A stretch of 64,000 nucleotides of DNA from an uncultured Bacteroides sp. (GCA_900553185.1 USCT01000002.1:1-64000); one strand, 5' to 3'. Counted from the stretch's first letter, positions 53,106 through 63,940 are shown. The notes: generated by a model not told the origin, from the sequence alone. Numbers and translations: made by a program.

Positions 53106-53753
53106 CTACATCGTGTCTGCAATCTCCTGAATGTCATTGAAAAGTTTGCAGGTATGATAACCGTCCGCTACCGCATGGCTGACAAAAACTGCAACCGGAA
53201 TCAGGACTTTACCGTCGTTCTCAACGTATTTCCCGAACTTGATGAGAGGAAACAGTAAGGAACTTTCCGTATAGGTATCTTGTGCGAAACTTGTAAAATT
53301 CAACCAAGGCAGACTGGATATCGGACAGAAATTCTTAGGCTGGTCGGGACGTGCCTTGATGACTCCCGTTATGCTTCCATACATTTTCATATCCTGAACG
53401 ACGGTCTCATAAAAGGTATCAAAATCGGCATGATAGGGGCTCCACACATCCGTAAAGGTCTTGTTCTCCTCATGAAATAGCGTATAGCTGGGAACTACCT
53501 CATCCCAATACCCCAGCTCTCCCTGTTCATTGAAACTCATTCGGAATTCCTTATTCTGATTCACCGCTTTCATGATGGCATACAGCATCATCGGAAAGAA
53601 CTTCAGATTTCGTTCCTTCTTTCTTTTCATCAAATGGGTGATATCGATATTTACCGTCAGGTTATACTTACACTTGATCTGATGATAATAATAATCGAAA
53701 TAAATGGCCCTTTCCCAAGTCGTTTTGTCTATCACATGAAACACAGCATCCAT
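53106..53753 (-). CDS. Chloramphenicol acetyltransferase-like protein
   Basis: 215 residues. Trimeric CAT fold: N-terminal IDKTTWERAIYFDYY, SLPWLNFTSF and the catalytic HAVADGYH (HxxxDG, His near 194). All catalytic residues are present, so it can probably acetylate a hydroxyl acceptor. It may be chromosomal rather than a resistance gene; chloramphenicol use is not shown. Convergent with murU. Confidence 0.85.
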   Translation of the reverse strand: MDAVFHVIDKTTWERAIYFDYYYHQIKCKYNLTVNIDITHLMKRKKERNLKFFPMMLYAIMKAVNQNKEFRMSFNEQGELGYWDEVVPSYTLFHEENKTFTDVWSPYHADFDTFYETVVQDMKMYGSITGVIKARPDQPKNFCPISSLPWLNFTSFAQDTYTESSLLFPLIKFGKYVENDGKVLIPVAVFVSHAVADGYHTCKLFNDIQEIADTM

Positions 53754-54064
53754 AACCGGCAGTTTTAGCGTTCAACATGCAAGTACGATACCTTGCCTGA
53801 ATACAAAAATACACAAAACACTGCTTATTACCTAGCCTCCGGTATTGAATTATCACCGGAAAATATAAAACCGAATCAAACAAATTCAAAACAGGAAAAG
53901 ATAAACAGGTTGAAAATCCGGAAATGCATTTTCAATTCTTCGAATAATGAATACACAAGATTTTGGTATGTATCTTCCGACATATTTCTTAACTTTGCAG
54001 ATACAGGGATTTATTTCACAGGAAATCTCCCTGTACAGATTACGAACAGTCCAATTGAAGTGCC
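53754..54064. other. Intergenic, 311 bp
   Basis: AT-rich divergent stretch. A plus-strand TAACTTTG -7 box (53990-53997) lies 68 bp before the AAA-ATPase gene. No other feature seen. Confidence 0.5.
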
Positions 54065-55639
54065 ATGAAATACCCCATCGGAATACAGAGTTTTGAGCGC
54101 ATCATCGAAGACGGATATGTCTACGTTGATAAGACCCACTTGATTTATGACCTTACCCATTCAGGAAGCATCTATTTCTTGAGCCGCCCACGCCGGTTCG
54201 GAAAGAGTCTGCTGGTATCTACACTGGAGAATTATTATCTGGGACGCAAGGAACTGTTCAAGGGACTGGCCATGGAAAAGCTGGAGAAGGAATGGAATGT
54301 ACATCCCGTATTCCACGTGGATTTCAACGGAGGAAACTTCACGAATGCCGGTGAACTGGAAAAGAAAATCAACTTTATCATCTCAGAATGGGAGAAACAA
54401 TATGGGTTAATCGGACATGCGGAAGAACTGGGCTTGGGAGACCGTTTCACGGAAGTGCTTTGCGCCGCCCATGAACAGACAGGCCGCAGAGCCGTAGTAC
54501 TCATTGATGAATACGATAAACCGATGCTGGATGTACTCGATACAGACGTAACGCTCGAAGACCGTCACCGCAACGTACTCAAGGCATTCTATTCTGTCTT
54601 CAAAGCTGCCGACAAGCACCTGCAGTTCGTATTGCTGACAGGAGTCACCAAATTCTCGCAGGTAAGCGTATTCAGCGGGTTCAACCAGCCCAAGGACATC
54701 AGCATGGATGCCCGATACGAAACGCTTTGCGGAATTACACAAGAAGAACTGGATCGGTATTTTACAGAACAGATGGCCGAGATGGCCGCAACCAACCAAT
54801 GTACGCCGGAAGAGATGCGACAGACCTTGAAACTACAATACGACGGTTACCATTTCAGTAAAAAGATGACCGACGTATACAATCCGTTCAGTCTGCTCAA
54901 CGCGCTGGATAGCATGGATATAAGAAATTACTGGTTCAGTTCAGGAACACCTACCTATCTGATTCGCCTGCTTGCTCACTTCAGGGAGAATATGAACGAA
55001 CTTACAGGGAAATATTACCCACCGGAAGAATTCATCGATTATAAGGCCGATGTGGAACGGCCATTACCGATGATCTATCAGAGCGGTTACCTGACCATCA
55101 AGGACTACGACATGCGACGGAACAGGTTCCTGCTGGATTTTCCGAACAACGAGGTCAAGAACGGATTCCTGACCGCACTGGTCGCGGCATACCTGCAACC
55201 CAAGAAGCAACTTTCCAACTGGATAGACGATGTGGTGGATGCATTGGAAGCTGGAGAAACGGACACCTTATGCACGCTCTTTACCTCTTTTCTGGCCAGT
55301 ATCCCCTACACCATGCGACGCAAAGAGGACGAGACGGAAAAGGAACGTTATTTCCAGTATACCTTCTACCTCATCATGCGGCTAATCAGTGTCTATACGG
55401 TATATGTGGAAAAGGTACAGAGCCAGGGACGGGTGGACTGTATCGTAGAAACACCCCAATATGTCTACATCTTCGAGTTCAAGCTGGACGGTACAGCCGA
55501 TGAAGCCCTGCAACAGATTGAAGACAAAGGTTATGCACGAGAATATGTTACCGACTCACGGAAGCTGTTCCGGATAGGCACTGTATTCTCCTCGGAAACG
55601 GGCACCATCGGAGAATGGAAAACGGTTACCGATAAATGA
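54065..55639 (+). CDS. AAA-ATPase with PD-(D/E)XK domain
   Basis: 524 residues of the family of AAA_like/DUF1703 proteins common in Bacteroidales. N-terminal AAA-like ATPase: Walker A RPRRFGKSLLVSTLENYYLG (near 40-50), VLIDEYDKPMLDVLD (Walker B) and LLTGVTKFSQVSVF. C-terminal nuclease-like fold: GRVDCIVET, then FEFKLDG near 478 (ExK) and ALQQIEDKGYA. Known members are numerous, function undetermined; a mobile or defence role is often suspected. Codon pattern is ordinary. Confidence 0.85.
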   Translation: MKYPIGIQSFERIIEDGYVYVDKTHLIYDLTHSGSIYFLSRPRRFGKSLLVSTLENYYLGRKELFKGLAMEKLEKEWNVHPVFHVDFNGGNFTNAGELEKKINFIISEWEKQYGLIGHAEELGLGDRFTEVLCAAHEQTGRRAVVLIDEYDKPMLDVLDTDVTLEDRHRNVLKAFYSVFKAADKHLQFVLLTGVTKFSQVSVFSGFNQPKDISMDARYETLCGITQEELDRYFTEQMAEMAATNQCTPEEMRQTLKLQYDGYHFSKKMTDVYNPFSLLNALDSMDIRNYWFSSGTPTYLIRLLAHFRENMNELTGKYYPPEEFIDYKADVERPLPMIYQSGYLTIKDYDMRRNRFLLDFPNNEVKNGFLTALVAAYLQPKKQLSNWIDDVVDALEAGETDTLCTLFTSFLASIPYTMRRKEDETEKERYFQYTFYLIMRLISVYTVYVEKVQSQGRVDCIVETPQYVYIFEFKLDGTADEALQQIEDKGYAREYVTDSRKLFRIGTVFSSETGTIGEWKTVTDK

Positions 55640-55685
55640 ATAAAAAGAGTTGTCAAATTTCAACATTCACATAATATGTTATTGT

Positions 55686-55787
55686 ATGAACAAAGTTCTT
55701 GTTTCCGTCATCATACCTGTCCATAACGAAGGAGCCTATGTGCAGGAAGCCGTCAGCCGTATTTTTCAGTCATTTCATCATCTCTGA
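55686..55787 (+). pseudogene. N-terminal remnant of a family 2 glycosyltransferase
   Basis: A 33-codon frame MNKVLVSVIIPVHNEGAYVQ then EAVSRIFQSF and a stop. VSVIIPVHNE is the standard beginning of GT-A family 2 enzymes; the rest, including DxD, is absent. It is 46 bp after the AAA-ATPase gene and directly before the propeller gene, which suggests a deletion has removed the body. Confidence 0.75.
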
Positions 55788-55812
55788 ATTATAGTGATAC
55801 AATATGGTATTA

Positions 55813-57063
55813 TCAACCTCGTTCTTTCCGCTTCCCCAATATCACATAACTGTTGTCATCCGGTGAAATCTTAGACTTCCAGACGTTCAGGAACTCGCGG
55901 TTGCCGGTAGAAATCTTCGGGTCTGCCAGCCGTTCCTCTATCAGGTCCAGCAGGTCACCCGGATCCCAGCATAATGTGTAACCGTATTCGTTCATGTACC
56001 AGCGCTTGCTTTCCAAGGCTATTCCACCCAGCTCAGTATTGACCATTTTATAATACGAGCCTCGCAGCGTCCGCTTATCGACGATAATCCGCTTTACCAC
56101 CGTGGCGGTGTACAGATGCATGGTCTTCGGGTCGGTGTTGGGACCGTAGATATCTGTGAGATAGTAATTGCCGCAATCTTTATAATTATGACTTGGCATT
56201 TCGCTGCCAAAATCCGTTGTAAATAGCGGGATAAGTCTGTTGTTGTCCGTGCAGTAAGTATATAAGGAATCCGCAGTCGGCGTATAATGATTTATTGAGA
56301 ATACCAGGCCGGAACCACTTGTACAGTACAAGCTAATCTCATTGCTATAATCCGGTTCCATGTCCATCTGTGGCGATTTGTTTTCGAACAGGATATTACC
56401 TTCCATGTCCTGCACCCAAGCCACCGGATCGCCCATAAAGGCAAGTTGCAGTACAGCCACCCGTCGTCTGTTATAGTCCACCTTAATCCTTCCTTTTCTA
56501 ACCCTGTAAGGCATTGGGATGCTTTCTACGTAATTTCCCTTCAAGTCGTAAGACAATATTTGTTCAGTATTCCATGGCAATAGGTAAATACGGTTGTTGG
56601 CTTCGTCAATCTGGCTGTCGTAAATCAGATTATATTCACCGGGACCCTGTCCGATGTTTCCTACACGACCTATAAACTTTCCCTGGCGAGTAAACAGTTT
56701 ATAGGGGTAATGAGCGACATTTATTCCCAGGTAATTGTCTGTCACGGTTATCATGTGCGCCTCACTCACCAACGCATCTTCATTGCTGTTGTCCAGCTTG
56801 ATGACCTCCAGCGTGTCGAAGAACGTGCTGAACGGTATGCGCACGGATTCCTTCACGGCAGACATATTGCATGTTATCACCGTGTCGGTACCTACAACAG
56901 CCCTATCGGCTATGACACTACACTTTTCTATCCATTGGGCATTGTCATTGCCCTTGCTTCCGCACGAAGCCATTAGGACGGACAGAAACGCAAATGCATA
57001 TGCGGCAAGTCGGCGCGTGAGTTTACTGCACAAGGCAGGTCGTTTCATGGTAATATTTTTCAT
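55813..57063 (-). CDS. 6-bladed beta-propeller lipoprotein
   Basis: 416 residues from the Met at 57063 (MKNITMKRPALC), or the Met five codons later. Lipobox in FAFLSVLMASCGSKGN, so probably lipid-anchored. The rest forms a 6-bladed propeller as in Bacteroidales DUF4934-type proteins: FDTLEVIKLDNSNEDALVSE, GRVGNIGQGPGEYNLIYDSQ, YDLKGNYVESIPMPY. Such proteins often stand near glycan or signalling genes; ligand unknown. Confidence 0.82.
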   Translation of the reverse strand: MKNITMKRPALCSKLTRRLAAYAFAFLSVLMASCGSKGNDNAQWIEKCSVIADRAVVGTDTVITCNMSAVKESVRIPFSTFFDTLEVIKLDNSNEDALVSEAHMITVTDNYLGINVAHYPYKLFTRQGKFIGRVGNIGQGPGEYNLIYDSQIDEANNRIYLLPWNTEQILSYDLKGNYVESIPMPYRVRKGRIKVDYNRRRVAVLQLAFMGDPVAWVQDMEGNILFENKSPQMDMEPDYSNEISLYCTSGSGLVFSINHYTPTADSLYTYCTDNNRLIPLFTTDFGSEMPSHNYKDCGNYYLTDIYGPNTDPKTMHLYTATVVKRIIVDKRTLRGSYYKMVNTELGGIALESKRWYMNEYGYTLCWDPGDLLDLIEERLADPKISTGNREFLNVWKSKISPDDNSYVILGKRKERG

Positions 57064-57494
57064 GGCAATTAAATTTGTATGTAAAGTATGAAAAAAGCAA
57101 TTTTCCAGATTCTGTTCATTCCAGTCAATATACAGTATCTTCAAGAAAAGATTGGTGCGCTCGCCCTGATACGGCCTTTCACAATCACAAACATCTTCTT
57201 TGCAAAAGAAATGAATGTATCTGGCAGGAAACGGAACAATTTATCCTAAGGCATAAGCAACCCGTTGTATTTGAAATCCAGACAACATCCTAAAGACAAA
57301 GAACTATTAACTGAATAATTATAAAATCTCTGTTTCATGATAGAAACTTAAAAGAGTTCCATCAATTCCTTTCTCTAAAAGCAAACCGATAGAACTCTTG
57401 AATAGTCAGATAATGTATAGTAAAATTAAACTTTGAACCTCATAAGGTTACATCCATTCTGAAAATAAGCTAATAGTTTCAGAAGAACAAACTC
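57064..57494. other. Intergenic, 431 bp
   Basis: AT-rich. No clear gene; short frames are low complexity. Should contain the promoter of the propeller gene and the end of the blaR1 transcript, but no strong terminator was spotted. Confidence 0.5.
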
Positions 57495-59405
57495 TTACTT
57501 CTTCTTGGTAGTAATCAGCAGGACACCGTTTTTACCTTTCTCCCCAAAACGGTTTATGGCAGCTTCTCCCTTGAATACGTTGATGGATTCAAACGTATCG
57601 GGAGAAAGTTTATCCAGTGATGAAACTGAAATTTCCTCGCCATCCACCACAAGTAAAGGAGTCTCTTTACCTTCCGATGCACGAAGTACATGCAGTACAT
57701 TCTGTAGTACCTTTGCTTTTGCATCTCCAGAAACAGCCGCAATTCTACCGGCCGTAGTAGGTTGCATATCCGTAGAGTCCTTATTCAACCGGAAAGTAAC
57801 CGGCATTGTAAACTTCACATTCACAGCCTGCCCCCGTTGTGTACCCGGTTTCCATTTTGGCATCAGACCAATGACACGCAACGCTTCGGCATCCAACAAC
57901 GGGTCAACAGCACGAAGTACCCGCGCATTGGCAATAGAACCGTCCTTCATCACCACAAACTGTACGATGACACGTCCCTGTATTTTCTTTTCGGCAGCTT
58001 CTTTCGGATAAGCCACATGGTCTGCCAGAAACTTCAGACAGGCACTCATTCCTCCCGGAAACTCCGGCATATTTTCCACTACCATAAAAACTTCATTTGC
58101 GGTCGGAATCTCAGAGGAAGCCACCTTCTGTACACTTTGTGGAGCAGACTCAGAAGATTGGGATACTATCGTCAGTTGGGATTCCGAATCATTATCCGAA
58201 GCCAGACGCACCTCCTTTATCTGTTTTTCCAGACACTCTTTAACAGAGAGTTCCACGGACTTCATGCCGACATAAGACACGCTGATACGCTGGTCATTGT
58301 TTACCTTCAGCGTAAAATAACCTTCCGAATCAGTAAGGGTTCCCGAAGTAGAATTGACAATAATGACACTTGCTCCGACAATCGGACTACCAGCCTGGTC
58401 GGTCACTTTCATCCTCAACGTCACATCAGCGGCAGAATTTGAAGAGACAGAGAGATTTTCCGGCGAATTCTTGCCTGTAATTGCCGACAAATCATTAACT
58501 TTGACACTTGAAATCTCGTCCAACGGTTCAGAGATTTCGGGACGGGCAAAAGCGGCAACCGTCACAGCCGCCAGCGGAAGTACATACAGGTACTTGGCGC
58601 GTGCCCACGGATTGGATTTTTTTCGAATCATCATAGTGATACGTTTTTTAAGTGAACTGTGATTAAAGCTGTTGGCAATAGAGTAGAGCCTTGCGCCAAC
58701 GGCTTTTTTTATTAATAGCATTTGATATCGTTTAGCATCAATCCCCTGTCGGAGAACAGCCTCATCGGCTTCGTATTCATGTACATTCTGCAGTTCCTGC
58801 TTAAGCAGCCAGGCCGCCGGATTGAACCATTGCAGCCAGACACAAAGTTCCACCAGCAACAAATCCCATGAATGCCCGTTCCGGATATGGGCTTCCTCGT
58901 GTGTCAGAATATCGGTACCGTTCTCATCCAGATCGGTCTGTGAAATGACAATGTATTTCATCCAACTGAAAGGAGCAAATCCCGCCTGATGAACAACCAG
59001 ACAGATACCGTTCTCCATCCTTCGACAACGGCTGTGACGAATCAGGTAAAATACATATCCCAGCGACAAGAAATTACGCAACAGGAAAAACAGGATTCCC
59101 AGGAAATAAACCGCTACCAGCCATTCCCGCCACGGGAACGCTGCTTCCTCCTGTACCACAGCCTGCATCTCCCAGGGATACATCAACATATCCTCTTCCA
59201 CCAGCATGACAGAAGTGTTGACCACTGTCGCCTGGTCTACCGTTACCCTGATCAAAGGAAGCAGACAGGAAATCAGCATGACTCCCAACAACGCTATCCG
59301 GTTGAACCGATGAAAAGTCTCCTTGCTGAGCAACAACCGATAGAACAGATAGAACAAAGCCAGACAAAGCGATGATTTCAAGATATAGACTAGAAAGGTT
59401 CCCAT
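57495..59405 (-). CDS. BlaR1-like M56 peptidase with TonB and plug-like domains
   Basis: 636 residues. Four N-terminal membrane helices and an M56 zinc peptidase (DILTHEEAHIRNGHSWDLLL, HExxH variant near 165-175); a peptide linker; a carboxypeptidase-D-like segment (about 330-395, GYFTLKVNNDQRISVSYVGM); a TonB C-terminal domain (about 450-555, VAYPKEAAEKKIQGRVIVQF and WKPGTQRGQAVNVKF); then a TonB-plug-like tail (about 560-636, LVVDGEEISVSSLDKLSPDT). It senses envelope signals and would cleave BlaI, 12 bp upstream. The last domain is a family extension. Confidence 0.82.
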   Translation of the reverse strand: MGTFLVYILKSSLCLALFYLFYRLLLSKETFHRFNRIALLGVMLISCLLPLIRVTVDQATVVNTSVMLVEEDMLMYPWEMQAVVQEEAAFPWREWLVAVYFLGILFFLLRNFLSLGYVFYLIRHSRCRRMENGICLVVHQAGFAPFSWMKYIVISQTDLDENGTDILTHEEAHIRNGHSWDLLLVELCVWLQWFNPAAWLLKQELQNVHEYEADEAVLRQGIDAKRYQMLLIKKAVGARLYSIANSFNHSSLKKRITMMIRKKSNPWARAKYLYVLPLAAVTVAAFARPEISEPLDEISSVKVNDLSAITGKNSPENLSVSSNSAADVTLRMKVTDQAGSPIVGASVIIVNSTSGTLTDSEGYFTLKVNNDQRISVSYVGMKSVELSVKECLEKQIKEVRLASDNDSESQLTIVSQSSESAPQSVQKVASSEIPTANEVFMVVENMPEFPGGMSACLKFLADHVAYPKEAAEKKIQGRVIVQFVVMKDGSIANARVLRAVDPLLDAEALRVIGLMPKWKPGTQRGQAVNVKFTMPVTFRLNKDSTDMQPTTAGRIAAVSGDAKAKVLQNVLHVLRASEGKETPLLVVDGEEISVSSLDKLSPDTFESINVFKGEAAINRFGEKGKNGVLLITTKKK

Positions 59406-59417
59406 AAGCGATATGAT

Positions 59418-59792
59418 TTATCGGTGAGTATCATTCTTTCCCTCTTCCACCTGCCGGATAAGCTCTTTCAGTTCCTCCACTGAAATATCCTCCTCCTTTA
59501 CCAACGAAGAAACAGCTCCCAGGAAAGAATTATTGAAATACTTACTGATGACACCACGAAGCGTCTTTCTGCTGAAATCCTCCTCAGATACTACAGCATA
59601 ATACTGATAGGTGTTACCGAAAGCCGTATGAGACAAATATCCCTTTTCTTCCAATCCACGGACAATGGTAGAAAGGGTATTGAAATGCGGACGCGGCTCC
59701 GGATAAAGCTCCAGCAACTGTTTCACAAACATCGGACCCTTTTCCCAAAAGAATCCCATGATTTCCTCTTCTTTAGCCGTCAATGTTTTCAT
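59418..59792 (-). CDS. BlaI/MecI-family repressor
   Basis: 124 residues. Winged-helix repressor paired with BlaR1: LTAKEEEIMGFFWEKGPMFV, FNTLSTIVRGLEEKGYLSHT (recognition helix) and a C-terminal dimer helix (SVEELKELIRQVEEG). BlaR1 cleavage releases it from DNA. First gene of the pair, 12 bp upstream of BlaR1. Confidence 0.92.
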   Translation of the reverse strand: MKTLTAKEEEIMGFFWEKGPMFVKQLLELYPEPRPHFNTLSTIVRGLEEKGYLSHTAFGNTYQYYAVVSEEDFSRKTLRGVISKYFNNSFLGAVSSLVKEEDISVEELKELIRQVEEGKNDTHR

Positions 59793-59931
59793 AGCGTTTT
59801 CTTTTGTTTCTGCAAATAACTAGAAAATATAGTTCATAAACTAATTTTTATAGTTAATATAAGCAAACGGGAAGAATTATCTTTATAAGACTTCTCAAAA
59901 GAAGGGAAAATCACTTCATTGGAAAGAATAA

Positions 59932-59980
59932 AAACAAGAAGAACCGTACAAGCCTTTCCTCAGTCTGTACGGTTCCTCCC
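59932..59980 (-). terminator. Terminator of the metH operon
   Basis: Stem GAACCGTACA / TGTACGGTTC with a 15-nt loop, T-rich on the minus side, about 30 bp past the metH stop. Confidence 0.8.
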
Positions 59981-60005
59981 ACAAATTATATTTCAATTCA
60001 ATGAA

Positions 60006-62753
60006 TCAACTCCACAAGTCCAGTTTATTCTTCTGAGCCTCTGCCAACGATACCGTCTGCACCCGGCGAGTCTCATTCTTCTCACGAAGCTGCTGATATT
60101 CATTTTCCAACTCTTCGGCCAGCGCGCTCCGTAAATCCGGATTCATCAGCCGGGCAGCTATCGGCGCATTGAGCGAGGCATCCTTCATATAAACCACCGG
60201 AGCATGATAGACCGGAGCTATTTTCAGAGCCGTATGTAGTTTAGAAGTAGTAGCCCCCCCGATCATTACCGGAATATGAAGTCCCGCACGTTCCAGTTCA
60301 CTTACCACATGCACCATTTCCTCCAGCGAAGGAGTAATCAGTCCGCTCAACCCGATGATGTCTACCTTCTCACGAACGGCCGTCTCGATAATCTTCTCGG
60401 CAGGTACCATCACACCCAGATCGATGATTTCATATCCGTTGCAGGCCATCACTACTCCGACAATGTTCTTTCCGATGTCGTGCACATCTCCCTTTACCGT
60501 TGCCAGCAATACTTTGCCGGCACTGTGCGTGCCTTCTTTCTTTTCGGCTTCGATGTAAGGCTGCAGAATTGCTACCGCACGCTTCATGGTACGGGCTGTC
60601 TTGACCACCTGCGGCAAAAACATCTTTCCGGAACCAAACAGATCGCCTACGTGATTCATACCGGCCATCAACGGTCCTTCGATAATACTCACCGCATTGG
60701 GATAACGTTCCAGCGCTTCGTGCAAGTCTTCATCCAGAAAATCGCCGATACCTTTCACCAGCGCATGCTGCAGACGTTCTTCCACCGTCGTGCCTTCACG
60801 CCATGCCAGATGAGAAACCGCAGCCTGTCCGGCCGTTCCTTCCTTTTCAGCCTTCAGGCGTTCGGCCGTTTCTATCAACCGTTCGGCCGCATCGGGACGA
60901 CGGTTGAGTACCACATCCTCAATACGTTCCAGAATATCTTCCGGAATATCGGTATACAATACGGAAGAAGCCGGATTGACAATCCCCATATCCATACCCT
61001 GCCGGATAGCGTAATACAGAAAGACCGCATGCATTGCCTCCCGAATATAATTGTTTCCGCGGAAAGAGAAAGAAAGGTTACTTACTCCTCCACTGACATG
61101 AGCTCCCGGCAGATTCCGGCGAATCCATCCGGCCGCTTCGATGAAATCGACCGCATAGTTATTATGTTCCTCAATACCCGTCGCTACCGCCAGCACATTC
61201 GGGTCGAAAATAATATCCTGAGGACGGAAATTCACCACCTCAGTCAGAATCCGGTATGCCCGTTCGCAAACTTCTATCTTCCGGGCAAACGTATCGGCCT
61301 GCCCCTTTTCATCGAAAGCCATGACGATGACCGCCGCCCCGTATTGCCTTACCTGGCGAGCATGCTCGATGAAAGCCTCCTCACCTTCCTTCAACGAAAT
61401 GGAATTGACGATACATTTTCCCTGCATACATTTCAGTCCAGCGAGAATCACCTCCCATTTCGACGAGTCAATCATGACCGGTACCCGGGCAATATCCGGT
61501 TCCGAAGCCACCAGGTTCAGAAAAGTGGTCATCTCCTGAACCGCATCCAGCAGGCCGTCGTCCATATTCACATCGATGATCTGCGCTCCGTCTTCCACCT
61601 GCTGGCGTGCAATAGCAAGTGCCTCATCGTATTTCTTCTCATTGATCAGCCGCAGAAACTTACGAGAGCCCGCCACATTGCAACGTTCGCCTACGTTTAC
61701 AAAATTAATGGCAGGATTCACTTCCAGCAACTCCAGCCCAGACAGCCACATGTATTGAGGCTGCGGAGCCGGTACATGCGGTTTCTTCCCGGCTATGAGC
61801 GACTGATAACGGGCGATGTATTCCTCCGTCGTACCACAACAGCCACCAATGATATTCACCAAACCTTCCTCAATGTATTCTTTCACTTCGGCAGCCATCT
61901 CATCCGGAGTCTGATCGTATTGTCCCAGACTGTTAGGAAGTCCGGCATTGGGATAAGCGCTAATATAATATGGTGCACGACGTGCCAGATGTTCCAGAAA
62001 CGGCTTCAGCTGTTTCGCTCCAAACGAACAGTTCAGACCGATAGAAAAAATATCCGCATGCTGTACGGAAGCCAGAAATGCGTCGAGAGTCTGTCCGGAC
62101 AACGTACGTCCGGCCACATCCGAAACGGTTACCGAAAGCATCAGAGGCACCTTACGTTCCACCTTCTCCATCGAAATCTCGGCAGCCCGAATCGCCACCT
62201 TGGCATTCAAGGTATCAAAAATCGTTTCTATCAGAATGGCATCGACCCCTCCTTCGAGCAAAGCTTCCATCTGCTCCACATAAGCAGCTTCCAGCGCATC
62301 GAATGTCAAAGCCCGATAAGCAGGATCGTTTACATCGGGACTCATCGAACAGGTCTTGTTGGTCGGCCCTACCGAACCGGCCACAAAACGTGGTTTCTGC
62401 GGAGTACGTGCCGTATATTCATCGGCCACCTTCCGGGCCAGCCGGGCAGCAGCCAGGTTTATTTCCCGGCAATAAGGTTGTACATGATAATCGGCCATCG
62501 AGACAGTGGTCGCATTGAATGTATTGGTTTCGATGATGTCGGCCCCAACCTCCAGGTATTTACGATGAATTTCTTCGATTACATCCGGACGTGTCAGACA
62601 CAACAAGTCATTGTTTCCTTTCATCTGGCCCGGAATATCCTTGAAGCGCTCCCCCCTGAAATCATCTTCTTTCAGGTTGTATTGTTGAATCATCGTACCC
62701 ATGGCACCATCCAGTACCAGAATACGCTCGTTTATCAAATCTTGTATTCTCAT
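60006..62753 (-). CDS. metH: Cobalamin-dependent methionine synthase, short form
   Basis: 915 residues. Transfers a methyl group from methyltetrahydrofolate via cobalamin to homocysteine. Modules in order: homocysteine domain (about 1-310, zinc Cys in [14 protein letters not shown]), pterin domain (about 350-600; [25 protein letters not shown]) and cap plus B12 domain (about 640-890; [20 protein letters not shown], cobalt His near 756). The E. coli enzyme is about 1,227 residues; the AdoMet-binding reactivation domain is missing here, as the stop comes soon after the B12 domain. Reactivation needs another protein. Confidence 0.95.
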   Translation of the reverse strand: MRIQDLINERILVLDGAMGTMIQQYNLKEDDFRGERFKDIPGQMKGNNDLLCLTRPDVIEEIHRKYLEVGADIIETNTFNATTVSMADYHVQPYCREINLAAARLARKVADEYTARTPQKPRFVAGSVGPTNKTCSMSPDVNDPAYRALTFDALEAAYVEQMEALLEGGVDAILIETIFDTLNAKVAIRAAEISMEKVERKVPLMLSVTVSDVAGRTLSGQTLDAFLASVQHADIFSIGLNCSFGAKQLKPFLEHLARRAPYYISAYPNAGLPNSLGQYDQTPDEMAAEVKEYIEEGLVNIIGGCCGTTEEYIARYQSLIAGKKPHVPAPQPQYMWLSGLELLEVNPAINFVNVGERCNVAGSRKFLRLINEKKYDEALAIARQQVEDGAQIIDVNMDDGLLDAVQEMTTFLNLVASEPDIARVPVMIDSSKWEVILAGLKCMQGKCIVNSISLKEGEEAFIEHARQVRQYGAAVIVMAFDEKGQADTFARKIEVCERAYRILTEVVNFRPQDIIFDPNVLAVATGIEEHNNYAVDFIEAAGWIRRNLPGAHVSGGVSNLSFSFRGNNYIREAMHAVFLYYAIRQGMDMGIVNPASSVLYTDIPEDILERIEDVVLNRRPDAAERLIETAERLKAEKEGTAGQAAVSHLAWREGTTVEERLQHALVKGIGDFLDEDLHEALERYPNAVSIIEGPLMAGMNHVGDLFGSGKMFLPQVVKTARTMKRAVAILQPYIEAEKKEGTHSAGKVLLATVKGDVHDIGKNIVGVVMACNGYEIIDLGVMVPAEKIIETAVREKVDIIGLSGLITPSLEEMVHVVSELERAGLHIPVMIGGATTSKLHTALKIAPVYHAPVVYMKDASLNAPIAARLMNPDLRSALAEELENEYQQLREKNETRRVQTVSLAEAQKNKLDLWS

Positions 62754-62871
62754 TTTGTATGCATGTATATAACCTTATTCCAAACAGTCTATTTACCAAG
62801 AAAGTCCCTTCTTGCGAAAGGACTCGTCTTATTTAATGAAGCGCTGACACAGAAATTCAGCAAAAGACAAA

Positions 62872-63336
62872 TCAATGTTTGAACATACGGTCCATCATCC
62901 GTTTGTCTTCCTTTTCCTTCAAAGTCTGCCGCTTGTCAAACTGCTTTTTACCCTTCGCCAGGGCAATGACAACCTTTGCCAGTCCCTTTTCGTTGATATA
63001 CATACGGACAGGTACAATGGTAAATCCGGGTTCGGCCGAAGTCCGTTCCAGTTTTCGCAGTTCCTTTTTGGTAAGCAGCAGTTTCCGGTCTCTCCGGGCA
63101 GCGTGATTATTATACGAACCGTAGAAATATTCAGCGATGTGCATGTTCTTCACCCACAGTTCTCCCCGGGAGAAAAAGCAGAAAGTATCTACCAGGCTGG
63201 CTTTACCCTGACGGATAGACTTTATTTCGGTACCTGTCAGCACAATTCCTGCCGTATAGGTATCGATAAATTCATAATCAAACGAGGCTCGCTTGTTCTT
63301 GATATTGATATTATTGTTGGTTGAAGCAGGTTTCAT
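62872..63336 (-). CDS. smpB: SsrA-binding protein SmpB
   Basis: 154 residues. Binds tmRNA and brings it to stalled ribosomes for trans-translation. Family signature: [60 protein letters not shown]; ends with a basic tail. No tmRNA gene is visible here. Its start overlaps the stop of the membrane protein gene by 1 bp; metH follows. Confidence 0.95.
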   Translation of the reverse strand: MKPASTNNNINIKNKRASFDYEFIDTYTAGIVLTGTEIKSIRQGKASLVDTFCFFSRGELWVKNMHIAEYFYGSYNNHAARRDRKLLLTKKELRKLERTSAEPGFTIVPVRMYINEKGLAKVVIALAKGKKQFDKRQTLKEKEDKRMMDRMFKH

Positions 63337-63905
63337 CAGTTCAAAATAACAGATAATTCGTTAAAAATATATTCGATGACAAAAGGACATAATAACAATA
63401 CGACCGTTGCCATTACCGCATACCCAGTCTGTTTGTTTTCATCCACTCCCAGCAACGCACGAACTCCTTCAAAGGCCACATACAGGGTATAGACTTGCAG
63501 AATCCAGTGCAATATCAGGATAGAAAACAATCCGCTGACAATATTCAGCAGAAATGTAACGACCATGGAATAACCGACAAACAACTGTATCGTATCACGG
63601 GAAGCCTGGCAGCCAAACCATCGGGTTCCTACTTTCCTTATCAGATAAGCAGACAAGAAAAATCCGCCGAAAAGAGCCACAGCCACCGCACAACAGCGCG
63701 TAAGAGCCAGCTGAATGACCTCAGCCGTAAAATCCTTTCCAATAAAAGTTCCTACAAACTCAGACAATCCACAAAGTCCGATCATGGGATATACAAAATC
63801 GGGCAAAACCGTCCTTCCGTCTTCCTTCGCCCTGATTTCCTTCCAGGTTCTGGCAGGAGAAGACACAAGTCCGATAGCCTTCTGATATAAGTCTTTGTAA
63901 TTCAA
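63336..63905 (-). CDS. Yip1-family membrane protein
   Basis: 189 residues from a TTG ([12 protein letters not shown]). Four or five hydrophobic helices (for example [16 protein letters not shown] and [15 protein letters not shown]) and [14 protein letters not shown] at the N-terminus, typical of the bacterial Yip1/YIP1-like family; function unknown. First gene of the operon with smpB and metH; the -7 box TACATTTG is at 63941-63948. Confidence 0.82.
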   Translation of the reverse strand: MNYKDLYQKAIGLVSSPARTWKEIRAKEDGRTVLPDFVYPMIGLCGLSEFVGTFIGKDFTAEVIQLALTRCCAVAVALFGGFFLSAYLIRKVGTRWFGCQASRDTIQLFVGYSMVVTFLLNIVSGLFSILILHWILQVYTLYVAFEGVRALLGVDENKQTGYAVMATVVLLLCPFVIEYIFNELSVILN

Positions 63906-63940
63906 TATACCTAAATTTTAAACATGTACTAAAAGAATTG

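Noticed and set aside
62754..62871. Cobalamin riboswitch before metH
   Set aside because: The gap to smpB is 118 bp and has no B12-box-like sequence; metH appears to be in an operon with smpB.
60276..62882. 868-residue plus-strand frame
   Set aside because: It is antisense to metH and smpB, which are unmistakable; a long open frame opposite a GC-rich conserved gene is a codon-bias shadow.
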